64,000 nt of DNA from Roseibium aestuarii (GCF_008477545.1 NZ_VORA01000001.1:1939193-2003192), one strand, 5' to 3'. Numbered from the stretch's first letter, positions 26,506 through 35,551 are shown. Program-made: numbers and translations. Notes: generated by a model not told the origin, from the sequence alone.

Positions 26506-26580
26506 ATAAAGAGCTCTGCCCCTTTACGGGTGTCGTCCCCTCCGCCACACTGCGCAAAACTTACGAGGAGGAAACATTTG

Positions 26581-27864
26581 ATGAGCGAAGGAATTCCCGG
26601 CTTTTCCACCCTGGCGATTCACGCCGGTGCCCAGCCCGACCCGTCCACCGGCGCCCGTGTGACGCCGATCTACCAGACCGCGTCCTTCGTCTTTGACGAC
26701 GTGGATCATGCGGCCTCCCTGTTCGGCCTTCAGGCTTTCGGCAACATCTACACCCGCATCACCAATCCCACGACGGCGGTTCTGGAAGAGCGCGTCGCAG
26801 CGCTTGAGGGCGGCACGGCAGCCCTTGCCACGGCCTCCGGTCACGCGGCTCAGCTGCTCGCCTTCCACGCCCTGATGCAGCCCGGTGACACGATCGTTGC
26901 CGCCAACAAGCTCTATGGCGGCTCGATCAACCAGCTCAATCACTCCTTCAAGAGCTTTGGCTGGAACGTGCGCTGGGTCGACCCGGCCGACATGGGCGCC
27001 ATCGAGGCGGCCATCGACGGCACGGTGAAGGCGATCTTCATCGAAAGCCTGGCGAACCCGGGCGGCGTGGTCACCGATATCGCCTCCATCTCCGCCATTG
27101 CCCGCAAGCACCGGGTGCCGCTCGTCGTCGACAACACCCTGGCCACTCCCTATCTCTGCCGCCCGATCGAGCACGGGGCCGACATCGTGCTCCACTCGCT
27201 GACCAAGTTCATGGGCGGCCACGGCAATTCCATGGGCGGCATCCTGGTGGATGGCGGCAGCTTCGACTGGTCGGCCGACGACCGCTATCCCATGCTGTCC
27301 AAGCCCCGCCCGGAATATGACGGCCTCGTCCTGCACGAGACCTTCGGCAACTTCGCCTTCGCCATCGCCTGCCGCGTGCTGGGCCTGCGCGACCTGGGCC
27401 CGGCCATTTCCCCCTTCAACGCCTTCATGATCCTGACCGGGATCGAGACCCTGCCCCTGCGCATGCAGCGCCACTGCGACAACGCCAAGGCGGTCGCGGC
27501 CTTCCTGAAGGGCCACGACAAGGTGGGCTGGGTGTCCTATGCCGGGCTGGAGGGCGATGCCTATCACGGGCTGCAGCAGACCTACATGCCCAAGGGCGGC
27601 GGCGCGGTCTTCACCTTCGGCCTGAAGGGCGGCTATGACGCGGGGGTGGCGCTGGTCTCCAACGTCCAGCTCTTCTCCCATCTGGCCAACATCGGCGACA
27701 CCCGGTCGCTGATCATCCATCCGGCCTCCACCACCCACCGCCAGCTGACCGACGCGCAGAAGACCGCCGCCGGTGCCGGGCCGGACGTGGTGCGTGTCTC
27801 CATCGGTCTGGAAGATGCGGCCGACATCATCGCCGATCTGGCCCAGGCGCTCGATCCGCTCTGA
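26581..27864 (+). CDS. metY: O-acetylhomoserine sulfhydrylase (aminocarboxypropyltransferase)
   Basis: PLP enzyme (427 aa) making homocysteine from O-acetylhomoserine and sulfide, or methionine from methanethiol. The Cys/Met metabolism family signature is present, with the PLP lysine at K209 in [36 protein letters not shown] near the N-terminus and [13 protein letters not shown]. The C-terminal [18 protein letters not shown] is also typical. GAGGAGGAAAC lies directly before the ATG; an upstream in-frame extension to 26530 is not needed. Together with hom (8838-10142) it feeds methionine synthesis. Confidence 0.93.
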   Translation: MSEGIPGFSTLAIHAGAQPDPSTGARVTPIYQTASFVFDDVDHAASLFGLQAFGNIYTRITNPTTAVLEERVAALEGGTAALATASGHAAQLLAFHALMQPGDTIVAANKLYGGSINQLNHSFKSFGWNVRWVDPADMGAIEAAIDGTVKAIFIESLANPGGVVTDIASISAIARKHRVPLVVDNTLATPYLCRPIEHGADIVLHSLTKFMGGHGNSMGGILVDGGSFDWSADDRYPMLSKPRPEYDGLVLHETFGNFAFAIACRVLGLRDLGPAISPFNAFMILTGIETLPLRMQRHCDNAKAVAAFLKGHDKVGWVSYAGLEGDAYHGLQQTYMPKGGGAVFTFGLKGGYDAGVALVSNVQLFSHLANIGDTRSLIIHPASTTHRQLTDAQKTAAGAGPDVVRVSIGLEDAADIIADLAQALDPL

Positions 27865-27881
27865 GCCGACAAACCATGCAA

Positions 27882-27906
27882 GAAGGGCCCGCTCTGCGGG
27901 CCCTTC
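27882..27906 (+). terminator. Hairpin terminator downstream of metY
   Basis: GAAGGGCCCGC-TCT-GCGGGCCCTTC, an 11-bp perfect stem 18 bases after the metY stop. There is little T-tract, so strength is uncertain. Confidence 0.65.
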
Positions 27907-28368
27907 AGGTCAGCGAACCATCTGACATTCGCGCCCGGGACGCAGGCAGAGCCTGAAGATCCGGCATCGATGAGCCCCGCCCCCCATAGCCACTGGACCA
28001 GAAAGCTCAAGGACGGGACAAGAGAGATCTCTGGCTCACCGATCCCGGGTTGCGCTACGCTTGCCCGGGATGACGAGGAAGAGAGTGCTGCCGAAGCCTC
28101 GTCCCTCCGCCGCGCCGTCCCGGCCCTGAGCCGGGACCCACTCTTCTCTCGAATATCCATTGGAGCGTCGGTTGTGAGGTCCCGGATCTCCGCTTGCGCT
28201 GCGTCCGGGACGGCGGAGCGGTTATTGACCTTCCGAAAGGCTATCCCCCTCTGGCAAAGTCCCTCCACCGTCCTCCCGAACGAAGGCAAGGCCCGAAGAT
28301 CCGGGAGCCGTGCGCCAAGAACCTGATCAGCATGACGACGCACCGGCAAGACACGACATGCACCAAGT
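27907..28368. repeat. Non-coding mosaic of short palindromes
   Basis: A 462-base gene-free stretch with at least three G/C-rich inverted repeats: ATCCCGGG/CCCGGGAT (28042-28049 with 28064-28071), GTCCCGGC/GCCGGGAC (28117-28124 with 28130-28137) and TCCCGGA/TCCGGGA (28180-28186 with 28204-28210). The loops of the first and third share CGCTTG. This looks like a chain of REP/RIME-like intergenic palindromic elements of the kind common in Hyphomicrobiales. No convincing coding frame. Confidence 0.55.
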
Positions 28369-28391
28369 GGGCCCGCACTGCGGGCCCTTTT
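28369..28391. terminator. Hairpin terminator downstream of the EgtC-like gene
   Basis: GGGCCCGC-ACT-GCGGGCCC followed on the plus strand by TTTT. It has the same stem as the hairpin after metY and lies 11 bases past the minus-strand gene's stop. The T-run favours plus-strand activity, but it may serve both sides. Confidence 0.6.
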
Positions 28392-28401
28392 CACGTTTCG
28401 C

Positions 28402-29184
28402 TCAGGCTGCGGCGGAGACCGCGCGGAAGGGCAATTCGCGCACCTCGCCCCCCGTCACCTGCAGGATGCTGCAATGAGGCACCTCGACCCAGGCATCAGG
28501 CGCCTTGTCGAGCGGTTCGGACACCACGGTCGTGCCTTCCGCGAAGCGCCGGTAGTAGAGGCTCGGCGCCAGATGATCCGAGGCATAGCGCGCCGCAAAG
28601 AGGCTCTCCCCGTTGGACCAGGCGGCGGCAAAGCGCATGTGCGGCAGGCCATCCGCCTCGCGGGCGATCTGCTCCACATCCTTCACCGCCCGCACCATCG
28701 CCCCCACCGGATCCGCGTCGAGACCGTAGCCGACCGCAATCAGGAACAGGGCCTCGCTGTCGGTCGCGCCCGTGCGGTAGCGATAGAGGTGATCGGGGAT
28801 CAGCGCATCGAGCCGCTTGCGCACCCGCTCATAGCCGCCCACCTGGCCGTTGTGCATGAAGCACCAGCGGCCGGAGGTGAAGGGATGGCAGTTCTCGTGG
28901 TTCGTGGCCGTGCCCGTGGAGGCGCGGATATGGGCGAGAAACAGCGGCGAGCGCACATGATGGGCAAGCTGCAGCAGGTTCGCATCCGACCAGGCCGGTC
29001 GCACGTCCTTGTAGACGCAGGGCGCCTGACGGCTGTCGTACCAGGCCATGCCGAACCCGTCCGCATTCACCGGCGTCTTGCACGAGACCGCGTTGCGGCT
29101 CTGATGCACCAGCGAATGTTCCGGTCCGCAGACCAGTTCCTCGAGATATTTCGGAGTCCCGCTCCAGGCCGCCCAGCGACACAT
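28402..29184 (-). CDS. Class II glutamine amidotransferase-like protein (EgtC/YafJ-type)
   Basis: 260 aa starting MCRWAAWSG. Cys2 becomes the N-terminal nucleophile of an Ntn-hydrolase after Met removal. The family's glutamine-site stretches are LAHIRASTG, NHENCHPF and MHNGQVGGY, and DSEALF is also present. Relatives include E. coli YafJ and EgtC, the gamma-glutamyl hydrolase of ergothioneine synthesis. No EgtB or EgtD gene is in this window. The start codon overlaps the stop of the upstream class V PLP gene by one base (TGATG), so the two are coupled. Function of the pair is unknown. Confidence 0.85.
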   Translation of the reverse strand: MCRWAAWSGTPKYLEELVCGPEHSLVHQSRNAVSCKTPVNADGFGMAWYDSRQAPCVYKDVRPAWSDANLLQLAHHVRSPLFLAHIRASTGTATNHENCHPFTSGRWCFMHNGQVGGYERVRKRLDALIPDHLYRYRTGATDSEALFLIAVGYGLDADPVGAMVRAVKDVEQIAREADGLPHMRFAAAWSNGESLFAARYASDHLAPSLYYRRFAEGTTVVSEPLDKAPDAWVEVPHCSILQVTGGEVRELPFRAVSAAA

Positions 29185-30641
29185 CAGGCCGCCTCCGCCC
29201 GCACCCGGAACCGGGCCGTGGAAGGATCGGCCTCATAGGCCAGACAGGACGGATAGGGCGCACGCGCCAGCTCCGCCACGGCGCCGAGAATGGTCTCGAC
29301 CTTCTTGTCGCTCATCAGGACACTCAGATTGAGCCGGGTCCAGCCCGGCTTTTCCATTTCCTCTCCAGACAGGATGGCCTGACGCAGGGCTTCGGAGTGG
29401 TCCTGATCCAGCCCCAGCAGCCGATGGGCATAGGGGCCGGCGCAGGCGCATCCACCGCGCGCCTGAATCCCGTGGAGATCTGCGAGCATGCGCGTGACAA
29501 GTTGCGGATGCAAGTTGCCACCTTCGCGCATGTCACGGATGCGGAAGGAAAAAATCGGAAGACTGTGGCGCTTCTGCGGCTGGCCGAGCAGCTCGATCTC
29601 CGGGCAGTTTCCCCAGACCTCCAGCGCCCGCGCCTTCAGCGCCGCGTGTCGCCGGTCCATGACCTCCTGACCGATGGCATCCTTGACCAGGAAGGCGAGC
29701 GCGGCGCGGATATCCCCAAGCACGTTGGGCGTGCCCGCCTCCTCGCGCACCGCCACATCGGTGCTGTAGTCATGGCCCCAGGGCGAGACGAATCGCACCG
29801 TCCCGCCGCCCGGAACGCTCGGCCGGGTCTCGCGCACCGCATCCCGGCGCAGGACCAGCACGCCGGACGCCCCCGGCCCGCCGACGAACTTGTGCGGCGA
29901 CACCACCACCGCATCCATCCCCTGCCCCATGTCGATGGGCAGATAGGGCCCGCCGCCCGCATAGTCCCAGACCGAGAGCGCCCCATACCGCTTCAAGAGT
30001 GCTGTGACGGCGGCGACACCGGTCAGGATCCCCGTGACATTGGACAGGGCGGAAAAGGCGCCGACGACAAGCCGTTCGGGATCCGCCGTCCGCAGCACCC
30101 GCTCCAGCTCGCCCAGATCCGGACCGCCGGTCTCCGCTTCGCCGATCTCGATCACCTCCGCCCCGCTTTCGCGCCATGGCAGGATGTTGGAGTGATGCTC
30201 GTAGGGACCGATCAGCACCAGCGGCCGCTCGCCGCGCGCCACCGCACCGGAGACCCCGAGCAGCGTCACCAGCCGGTTCAGCCCGGCGGTTGCTCCGTTG
30301 CCGCAGAAGATCACCGCATGGCTCGCGTCCGCGCCGCAGAGACGCGCGATTGCGGCCCGCCCCGCCCGCCGCAGCCGGGTCATGAAGGCGCCACAGGTGG
30401 AGGCCTCCGTGTGGCTATTGGCATAAAGCGGCAGCACCTCCTCCAGGATGAAATGCTCCACCTGGCGCAGGGCCCGGCCGGAGGCGACGTAATCCGCATA
30501 GATTAGCGGCTTTGGGCCGAAACCTCCGTCGATCATCCGCCCCTCGCCGATGACACCTGCGCTCAGCCGGGCAAGATGGTCCGGCCCGGCGAGGCTGTCG
30601 CGGAAGGATTGGAGAAGGGTTTCAGCATGATCTGGGGTCAT
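29184..30641 (-). CDS. Class V aminotransferase-fold PLP enzyme (cysteine desulfurase-like)
   Basis: 485 aa. The PLP lysine is K251 in VVSPHKFVGGPGASG. GNGATAGLNRLV and EHHSNILPWRESGAEVIEI are typical of the NifS/Csd branch, and a Cys pair lies in the late loop IQARGGCACAGPYAHRLLG, where desulfurases carry the catalytic Cys. The N-terminal VASGRALRQVEHFILEEVLP and YANSHTEAS identify a distinct subgroup. It is first in a two-gene operon with the EgtC-like protein and divergent from an Lrp-type regulator. It could be a C-S lyase, cysteine desulfurase or transaminase. Confidence 0.82.
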   Translation of the reverse strand: MTPDHAETLLQSFRDSLAGPDHLARLSAGVIGEGRMIDGGFGPKPLIYADYVASGRALRQVEHFILEEVLPLYANSHTEASTCGAFMTRLRRAGRAAIARLCGADASHAVIFCGNGATAGLNRLVTLLGVSGAVARGERPLVLIGPYEHHSNILPWRESGAEVIEIGEAETGGPDLGELERVLRTADPERLVVGAFSALSNVTGILTGVAAVTALLKRYGALSVWDYAGGGPYLPIDMGQGMDAVVVSPHKFVGGPGASGVLVLRRDAVRETRPSVPGGGTVRFVSPWGHDYSTDVAVREEAGTPNVLGDIRAALAFLVKDAIGQEVMDRRHAALKARALEVWGNCPEIELLGQPQKRHSLPIFSFRIRDMREGGNLHPQLVTRMLADLHGIQARGGCACAGPYAHRLLGLDQDHSEALRQAILSGEEMEKPGWTRLNLSVLMSDKKVETILGAVAELARAPYPSCLAYEADPSTARFRVRAEAA

Positions 30642-30720
30642 TTGATCGCTCCGGGGCTTGAGAACCGGATGCTATGATCGGCAGGCCTTGGATTTCATCA
30701 CAGATTTCTCGGGACGACAC

Positions 30721-30743
30721 GGGCATATTGTGTCATATGACCC
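30721..30743. promoter_or_regulatory. Dyad upstream of the second Lrp-type gene
   Basis: GGG-CATAT-TGTGTC-ATATG-A-CCC: an inverted repeat (30724-30728 with 30735-30739) framed by GGG/CCC, ending four bases before the regulator ATG and inside the divergent interval. A plausible autoregulatory site. Confidence 0.4.
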
Positions 30744-30746
30744 AAC

Positions 30747-31208
30747 ATGAAGCACGCTCTCGACCCTCTTGATCGAAAGATCCTCAAGGTCCTGCAACAG
30801 GACGCCCGCCTCTCCCAGCGCGAGATCGCGGACCGAGTCGGCCTGTCCCAGAATGCCTGCTGGCGCCGGTTGAAGGTGCTGGAGGAACGTGGCGTGATCC
30901 GCGGACACACGATCCGCCTCGACCCGCAGGAGCTCGGGCTGGGCCTGACGGTCTTCGTCATGGTGCGCACGCGCCACCACGCGCGCGAATGGCTGGAAAC
31001 CTTCCGCCGCCAGGTGATCGCCATTCCCAATGTGATCGATTTCTTCCGCCTCGCCGGCGACTACGACTACATGCTGAAGATCATGGTCGAGGACATGAAT
31101 GCCTTCGACCGGATCTATCAGGCCCTGATCGACAAGGTGGAGCTGGAGACCGTGACCTCCTACATCACCATGGAAGCGATCGCCGACAGCCGCGACCTGC
31201 CGCTGTGA
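30747..31208 (+). CDS. Lrp/AsnC family transcriptional regulator
   Basis: 153 aa. HTH in LDRKILKVLQQDARLS and QREIADRVGLSQNACWRRLKVLEERGVI; RAM domain from about residue 65 (GLGLTVFVMVRT, LAGDYDYMLKIMVEDMNAFDRIY). The DYDYMLK segment is a frequent signature of this subfamily. It is divergent from the PLP/EgtC-like operon and probably controls it in response to an amino acid. A dyad lies directly before its start. Confidence 0.92.
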   Translation: MKHALDPLDRKILKVLQQDARLSQREIADRVGLSQNACWRRLKVLEERGVIRGHTIRLDPQELGLGLTVFVMVRTRHHAREWLETFRRQVIAIPNVIDFFRLAGDYDYMLKIMVEDMNAFDRIYQALIDKVELETVTSYITMEAIADSRDLPL

Positions 31209-31253
31209 ACGGCACGGTCGCCTGAAATTTCCGAGAGACGGTCTGCCCGCGCG

Positions 31254-33797
31254 TCAGCGCTCGATCTCTCCGCCGAAGGCTTCCACCAGCATCTGCTTGG
31301 TGAAGGGCTTGCTCAGCACCGGGATCTTCGCAAAGCGCCGGTCCTCCAGGAACGACGTGTCGTCGTAGCCACTGGCGAAGATGAAGGGCGTGCCATCGGC
31401 CAGCAGCCGCTCGGCGATCGGCAGGCTGGTCTCCACCCCCAGGTTGATGTCCAGCACGGCCATGTCGATGCCGCCCTCGTCCACCCGGCGCAGGCCGGAC
31501 GAGACGCTGTTGGCCAGGACAACTTCCTTGAAACCGATCTCGCGCAACATGTCCTCGCCATCCATGGCGATGATCACGTTGTCCTCCACCAGAAGAACCC
31601 TGCCCTTGCGTGCGTCCACGGCAATCTCCTTCGGTGCGGGAACATCATGAGCCGGGGCCCGGTAACCTTCATCGAGATCGCGCTGGCAGAACCGGGCCGG
31701 GATCCGGAAGAAGGCACTGACGCCCGCCTCCTGATAGTCGATCTCCGCCACCCCGTGCAGCTCGTGCGGAACGGAATGCTCGATGATCGTCGAGCCAAAG
31801 CCCCGCCGGCTCGGCTTGCCGACCGCAGGGCCGCCGCGCTCCTGCCAGTCAATCAGAACGGAGCCATCTGGGTTCATCTTCCAGGTCACCGAGAGACGGC
31901 CCTCCGGGCGGGACAATGCGCCATATTTGGCAGCATTGGTCACCATCTCGTGCATGACGAGAGCGATGGTGGAAAAGGCCTGGGGCTCCAGCATCACCGG
32001 GTCACCGGAGAGATCCACCTGATCGCCGATTTCCTCTGAATAGGCTCGGATCTCGTTCTCAAGCAGCAGACGCAGAGGCCCGGGCGACCAGTTGCCCCGG
32101 GTGATCTGGTCATGGGCTCGCGCCAGCGCGCCGATGCGGCCATTTACCGTCTCGGTGAAATGCTCCGGCGAGAGCGACATCTGCCGGGTCTTCGACACCA
32201 CGCCCTGGATGAGGGTGAGAATGTTGCGCACCCGGTGGTTCAGCTCGGCAATCAGCGTGTCCTGCCGCCGGTTGGCCTCCTGCTGCAGGCGATCATTGGC
32301 ATCGACCGAGCGCAGGATCACCTCCAGCAGCGTCGTGCGCAGGACTTCCGTGATTCGCAGGTCCGAGCGCGTCCAGTGCTCGGACTGGCCGGTCAGCTCT
32401 TCCTTCCAGGCCTCGAAGCTCTTGCGCGGCGTCAGGCGTGCGCCATTCGGCCCGTATTCGATCGCCTTCTCCGGCTTGCCGGCCCAGGTGACCGACTGGA
32501 CCACCTCACCCCGGAAGAAGAGCAGATAGTCGCGCGGGCGACGGGACACGGGGATCGCAAGCACTCCGGGAATACGCAGGGTGAAGTCCGATTCGCCCAT
32601 CAGGGTGGAGAGCCGGTTGGACGAGAAGACCCGGCTTGCAGCCGACCGGTTGAGCAGCTTGCGCAAGGACTTCACATCCTCCGGCGAGGCCGCGAGCCCC
32701 AGGCTCGCATAGTCCTCGTCCACCAGGATCGCGACCCCGTCGCAGCTCACCACCTCCATGAAGGCTTCCAGATAGTCCTTCAGATTGTCGAAGACGGATC
32801 CCTCGACACTGACGGAGGCCATCACCCGGTCATGCAGGGCGCGCGCCCGGGCCTCAACCGTCAGCATCTCGTCCTGTTCCCGCTTGGCCACTTCCCGCGA
32901 GAACATCTGGGAGAAGAGCTCGGCGGCGGTGCGCCGGTCGAAGCCGATCAGCTTCGGCGCATAATGGTGACAGGCGAACAGGCCCCAGAGCTTTCCATCG
33001 ACGATGATCGAGATGGACAGCGACGCCTTGACGCCCATGTTGCGCAGATATTCCAGATGGATTTCCGAGACCGAGCGCAGCACGCTGAGAGACAGGTCGA
33101 TCGGACGGCCGTCATAGCGCAGCGGCGGCTCCAGCCGCGACACCTCGCCGTCCACGTCGGCGATGATGCGGAACTGGTTGCGCAGATAGAGTTGGCGAGC
33201 CTGCGGCGGGATGTCATAGGACGGGTAGCGCAACCCGAGGAAACTATCGACCTGCGGACTGCGGGATTCGGCCACCACTTCGCCCGATCCGTCGGGCAGG
33301 AAGCGATAGACCATCACCCGGTCGAAATCGGTAACGAAGCGCACCTGTCGAGCGGCCTGCTCCAGGAAGGCCGAGAAGCGGATGTCGGTGCCCAGACGCG
33401 ACATCATCGAGCGAACGACGGACATGGCGTCCAGTCGGTGCGCATGATGGGTCAGCTCGACCTCAATGATGATGAGATCTTCCGACTTGTGCAGGGCCAC
33501 GTCGAAGCTGCGCCCGTCGCCAAACACGTCGACGCCAAACATGCGTTCGCCACCATCGGAATACTGAATCCACTGCAACCGCGAGCGCATGTCGTGCAGA
33601 CTGTCGCGGGAGAAGATGTTGGCCGCCGGAGTGCCGAGCAGGTCATCGGGTGCTTGGCGCGCGAAACGCTCGCAGTTGTCGCTCACATGCGCCAGCAACC
33701 AGTCATTCGAGAAGGCAAACAGACACCCGAAAGCCTGAACACCACCGAGAAGGTGGATCGGCTCCCGCTCGCAATTTCCCAGGTCGACGATTTCCAT
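31254..33797 (-). CDS. bphP: Bacteriophytochrome histidine kinase (PAS-GAF-PHY-HWE kinase-receiver)
   Basis: 847-aa red/far-red light sensor. The biliverdin-binding Cys is C9 in NCEREPIH; the GAF domain has PSYDIPPQAR and ACHHYAP; the PHY tongue has TPRKSFEAW. The kinase part is of the HWE type: H521 in ELNHRVRN, the N-box MHEMVTNAAKYG and the WxE motif in LIDWQERGG. A C-terminal receiver (from about 725) has phospho-acceptor D783 in VLDINLG. The frame is open to 33905, but the ATG at 33797 gives the conserved N-terminus and follows AAAGG. Its chromophore would come from the nearby heme oxygenase. Confidence 0.93.
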   Translation of the reverse strand: MEIVDLGNCEREPIHLLGGVQAFGCLFAFSNDWLLAHVSDNCERFARQAPDDLLGTPAANIFSRDSLHDMRSRLQWIQYSDGGERMFGVDVFGDGRSFDVALHKSEDLIIIEVELTHHAHRLDAMSVVRSMMSRLGTDIRFSAFLEQAARQVRFVTDFDRVMVYRFLPDGSGEVVAESRSPQVDSFLGLRYPSYDIPPQARQLYLRNQFRIIADVDGEVSRLEPPLRYDGRPIDLSLSVLRSVSEIHLEYLRNMGVKASLSISIIVDGKLWGLFACHHYAPKLIGFDRRTAAELFSQMFSREVAKREQDEMLTVEARARALHDRVMASVSVEGSVFDNLKDYLEAFMEVVSCDGVAILVDEDYASLGLAASPEDVKSLRKLLNRSAASRVFSSNRLSTLMGESDFTLRIPGVLAIPVSRRPRDYLLFFRGEVVQSVTWAGKPEKAIEYGPNGARLTPRKSFEAWKEELTGQSEHWTRSDLRITEVLRTTLLEVILRSVDANDRLQQEANRRQDTLIAELNHRVRNILTLIQGVVSKTRQMSLSPEHFTETVNGRIGALARAHDQITRGNWSPGPLRLLLENEIRAYSEEIGDQVDLSGDPVMLEPQAFSTIALVMHEMVTNAAKYGALSRPEGRLSVTWKMNPDGSVLIDWQERGGPAVGKPSRRGFGSTIIEHSVPHELHGVAEIDYQEAGVSAFFRIPARFCQRDLDEGYRAPAHDVPAPKEIAVDARKGRVLLVEDNVIIAMDGEDMLREIGFKEVVLANSVSSGLRRVDEGGIDMAVLDINLGVETSLPIAERLLADGTPFIFASGYDDTSFLEDRRFAKIPVLSKPFTKQMLVEAFGGEIER

Positions 33798-34320
33798 TGA
33801 GCCTTTGCCTGTTACGCGGTGTGAGGACTTATCCCGCAGTGGCAGGACGCAAAGCAGTGAAGTGGAGAATCGAGGAGAGGCAGTCGAACTTCGCGCAACA
33901 CGCATGAAAGTGGCGCATGCGGCCGCGCGATCAAGATAAAGAGACGTCTCGTTCCCCCTCAGAACCGAAACGCATCTGCGAACTCGGAAATATTACCGGT
34001 GCGGAAACAGGGATCAAATTAATTTTCCGGATATACATACTATTACGTATTTTTCGAAACGGACCCTGAGGAAAACTTCCTAAGCCCTTGAGGACGCTCA
34101 GGCTGAAAAACAGGGAGGGATGATCACAGTCGCAACCCGGGATTGATCCGCCGACGACGGGGCGCCTGCTATGGCCCGGACGCAAGACATTCTGAGCCCC
34201 CTAATACGCAGTGCCCCTTGCGTACCAGCGGAAAAAGTGTCTCAGGCAGCCACCCATTTTTCGACTGGAACAATGCGGGCCGGCAGGAGCCCCAGTGTTT
34301 CACGCCAGGGCGCAAATGTG
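33798..34320. promoter_or_regulatory. Region upstream of bphP
   Basis: A 523-base interval without a supported gene. It includes the bphP leader and an A/T-rich patch (about 33985-34060) that is the likely promoter area. The weak frames here are short and lack ribosome binding sites. Confidence 0.45.
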
Positions 34321-34360
34321 AAAAGCCACGCGCCGGCCCTCACACCCGCACGTGGCTTTT
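34321..34360 (-). terminator. Terminator downstream of the heme oxygenase gene
   Basis: AAAAGCCACG / CGTGGCTTTT, a 10-bp stem with a 20-base G/C-rich loop. It lies 26 bases past the bphO stop and separates bphO from bphP. Confidence 0.75.
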
Positions 34361-34386
34361 TCAAGAAGCGAGAGGTTTGATCCCCG

Positions 34387-34929
34387 TCAGAGGAAGGCGC
34401 GGAAGGCCTTGTGGGCACCGGCGACCATGCCATCGCGATCGGCAAGCGTTGCATCCGCCTCGCTCAGGGCGGCAAGGAAGGTCGGCCAGTAGCGGCACTC
34501 GGCCGATTCAGACAGGAAGCGGGAAGCCCGCGTGGCATCGGAAGCGCGTGCCATCATCCGCGCGCCCAGACGGGAGCCTTCCACCACATAGAGCGCACCC
34601 CAGATTTCGGCGGGCGACAGGAAGACCAGGTCCTCCGCAGCGGCCTCTGCCGGGATCTCACCAGAGGACCCGCTTGCGAGATCCGCATCGATGAGCGCGG
34701 CGCGGCGGCGTTCGGGGAAAGCCGGAAGCACGGCCTCGGCGCCCGACCGCTCGAGCGCGGTTTCGATCCGGCCGAAGCCCTTGCGGAAGAAGCGCAGCAG
34801 CCCCGCCACGCCCTCAGCCGTGTGCAGATCGTTGAACTCCGCCTGCTGGTCGACCACGTCGTGAAGGGCGCGAGTTTCGCGGGCCAGATGGAAGCGAATA
34901 TCGTCGCCCACGGAAGAAACCTTGGTCAT
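34387..34929 (-). CDS. bphO: Heme oxygenase (BphO-type)
   Basis: 180 aa. It would cleave heme to biliverdin, CO and iron, supplying the phytochrome chromophore. The N-terminus has the family pattern RFHLARETRALHDVVDQ, with H23 as the likely heme ligand, and the distal helix YVVEGSRLGARMM is typical of BphO/HemO. The sequence is diverged elsewhere. Linkage to bphP, 590 bases away on the same strand, strongly supports the call, although a terminator lies between. Heme-iron release is an alternative or additional role. Confidence 0.87.
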   Translation of the reverse strand: MTKVSSVGDDIRFHLARETRALHDVVDQQAEFNDLHTAEGVAGLLRFFRKGFGRIETALERSGAEAVLPAFPERRRAALIDADLASGSSGEIPAEAAAEDLVFLSPAEIWGALYVVEGSRLGARMMARASDATRASRFLSESAECRYWPTFLAALSEADATLADRDGMVAGAHKAFRAFL

Positions 34930-35029
34930 GACCCACCAGTCAGTTTAGAATTACTATAATCAAGCCAGATACTTACGGCTTCTTTTCTTATGTGGATCAC
35001 CCCGCCGCCGTCAAGATGCTGTCGACATC

Positions 35030-35518
35030 TCAAAGGCCGTGCAGCGCCGTCTCCTTCACCGTGTCCATGGCCACATAGGTACTGGTCGAGGACACATGCG
35101 GCAGGGAGGAGATCTTCTCTCCCATCACCCTCCGATACTCGGCGATGTCCCGGGTCCGGACCTTCAGCAGATAATCGTAACCGCCTGCGATCATGTGGCA
35201 TTCCTCGATCTCGGGCACCTTGGCCACCGCATCGTTGAAGGCCTTCAGCGCCGCCTCGCGCGTGTCCAGCAACCGCGCCTCGACAAAGGCGATGTGACTG
35301 CGCCCCAGCTTCGCCGGGGACAGGGTGGCGCGATAGTTGAGGATCACCCCTTCCGTCTCCAGCCGGCGCACCCGCGCCAGCACCGGCGTCTTCGACAGGC
35401 CGACCTTTTCGGCCAGCGCCGTCATGGAGATGCGTCCATCGACCGCCAGAATGTTGAGAATCGCATGGTCGATCCGGTCCAGCTCGACAATTTCATTTGG
35501 CGTGTCTTTGGCCTGCAT
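35030..35518 (-). CDS. putR: Lrp-type regulator of proline catabolism PutR
   Basis: 162 aa. Winged-HTH domain (LDRIDHAILNILAVDGRIS, TALAEKVGLSKTPVLARVRRLETEGVI) and RAM domain (RSHIAFVEARLL, AGGYDYLLKVRT). The position, divergent from putA with 91 bases between starts, matches alphaproteobacterial PutR, which activates putA in the presence of proline. This complements the lack of a ribbon-helix-helix domain in the PutA here. Confidence 0.9.
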   Translation of the reverse strand: MQAKDTPNEIVELDRIDHAILNILAVDGRISMTALAEKVGLSKTPVLARVRRLETEGVILNYRATLSPAKLGRSHIAFVEARLLDTREAALKAFNDAVAKVPEIEECHMIAGGYDYLLKVRTRDIAEYRRVMGEKISSLPHVSSTSTYVAMDTVKETALHGL

Positions 35519-35540
35519 TTTAGTCCGATCGTCTGCTCAG

Positions 35541-35551
35541 AAAATTATTTT
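35541..35551. promoter_or_regulatory. AT-rich palindrome in the putR/putA interval
   Basis: AAAAT-T-ATTTT, a perfect 5-1-5 palindrome midway in the 91-base divergent interval and 59 bases before the putA start. Lrp-family sites often have an A/T core of this kind. Confidence 0.35.

Noticed and set aside
26473..26580. SAM-type riboswitch before metY
   Set aside because: The interval is short and I could not match the conserved core of SAM-II or SAM/SAH classes; only a simple hairpin is seen.
31254..34929. bphO and bphP as one tight operon
   Set aside because: A strong hairpin terminator at 34321-34360 and a long gene-free gap lie between them.
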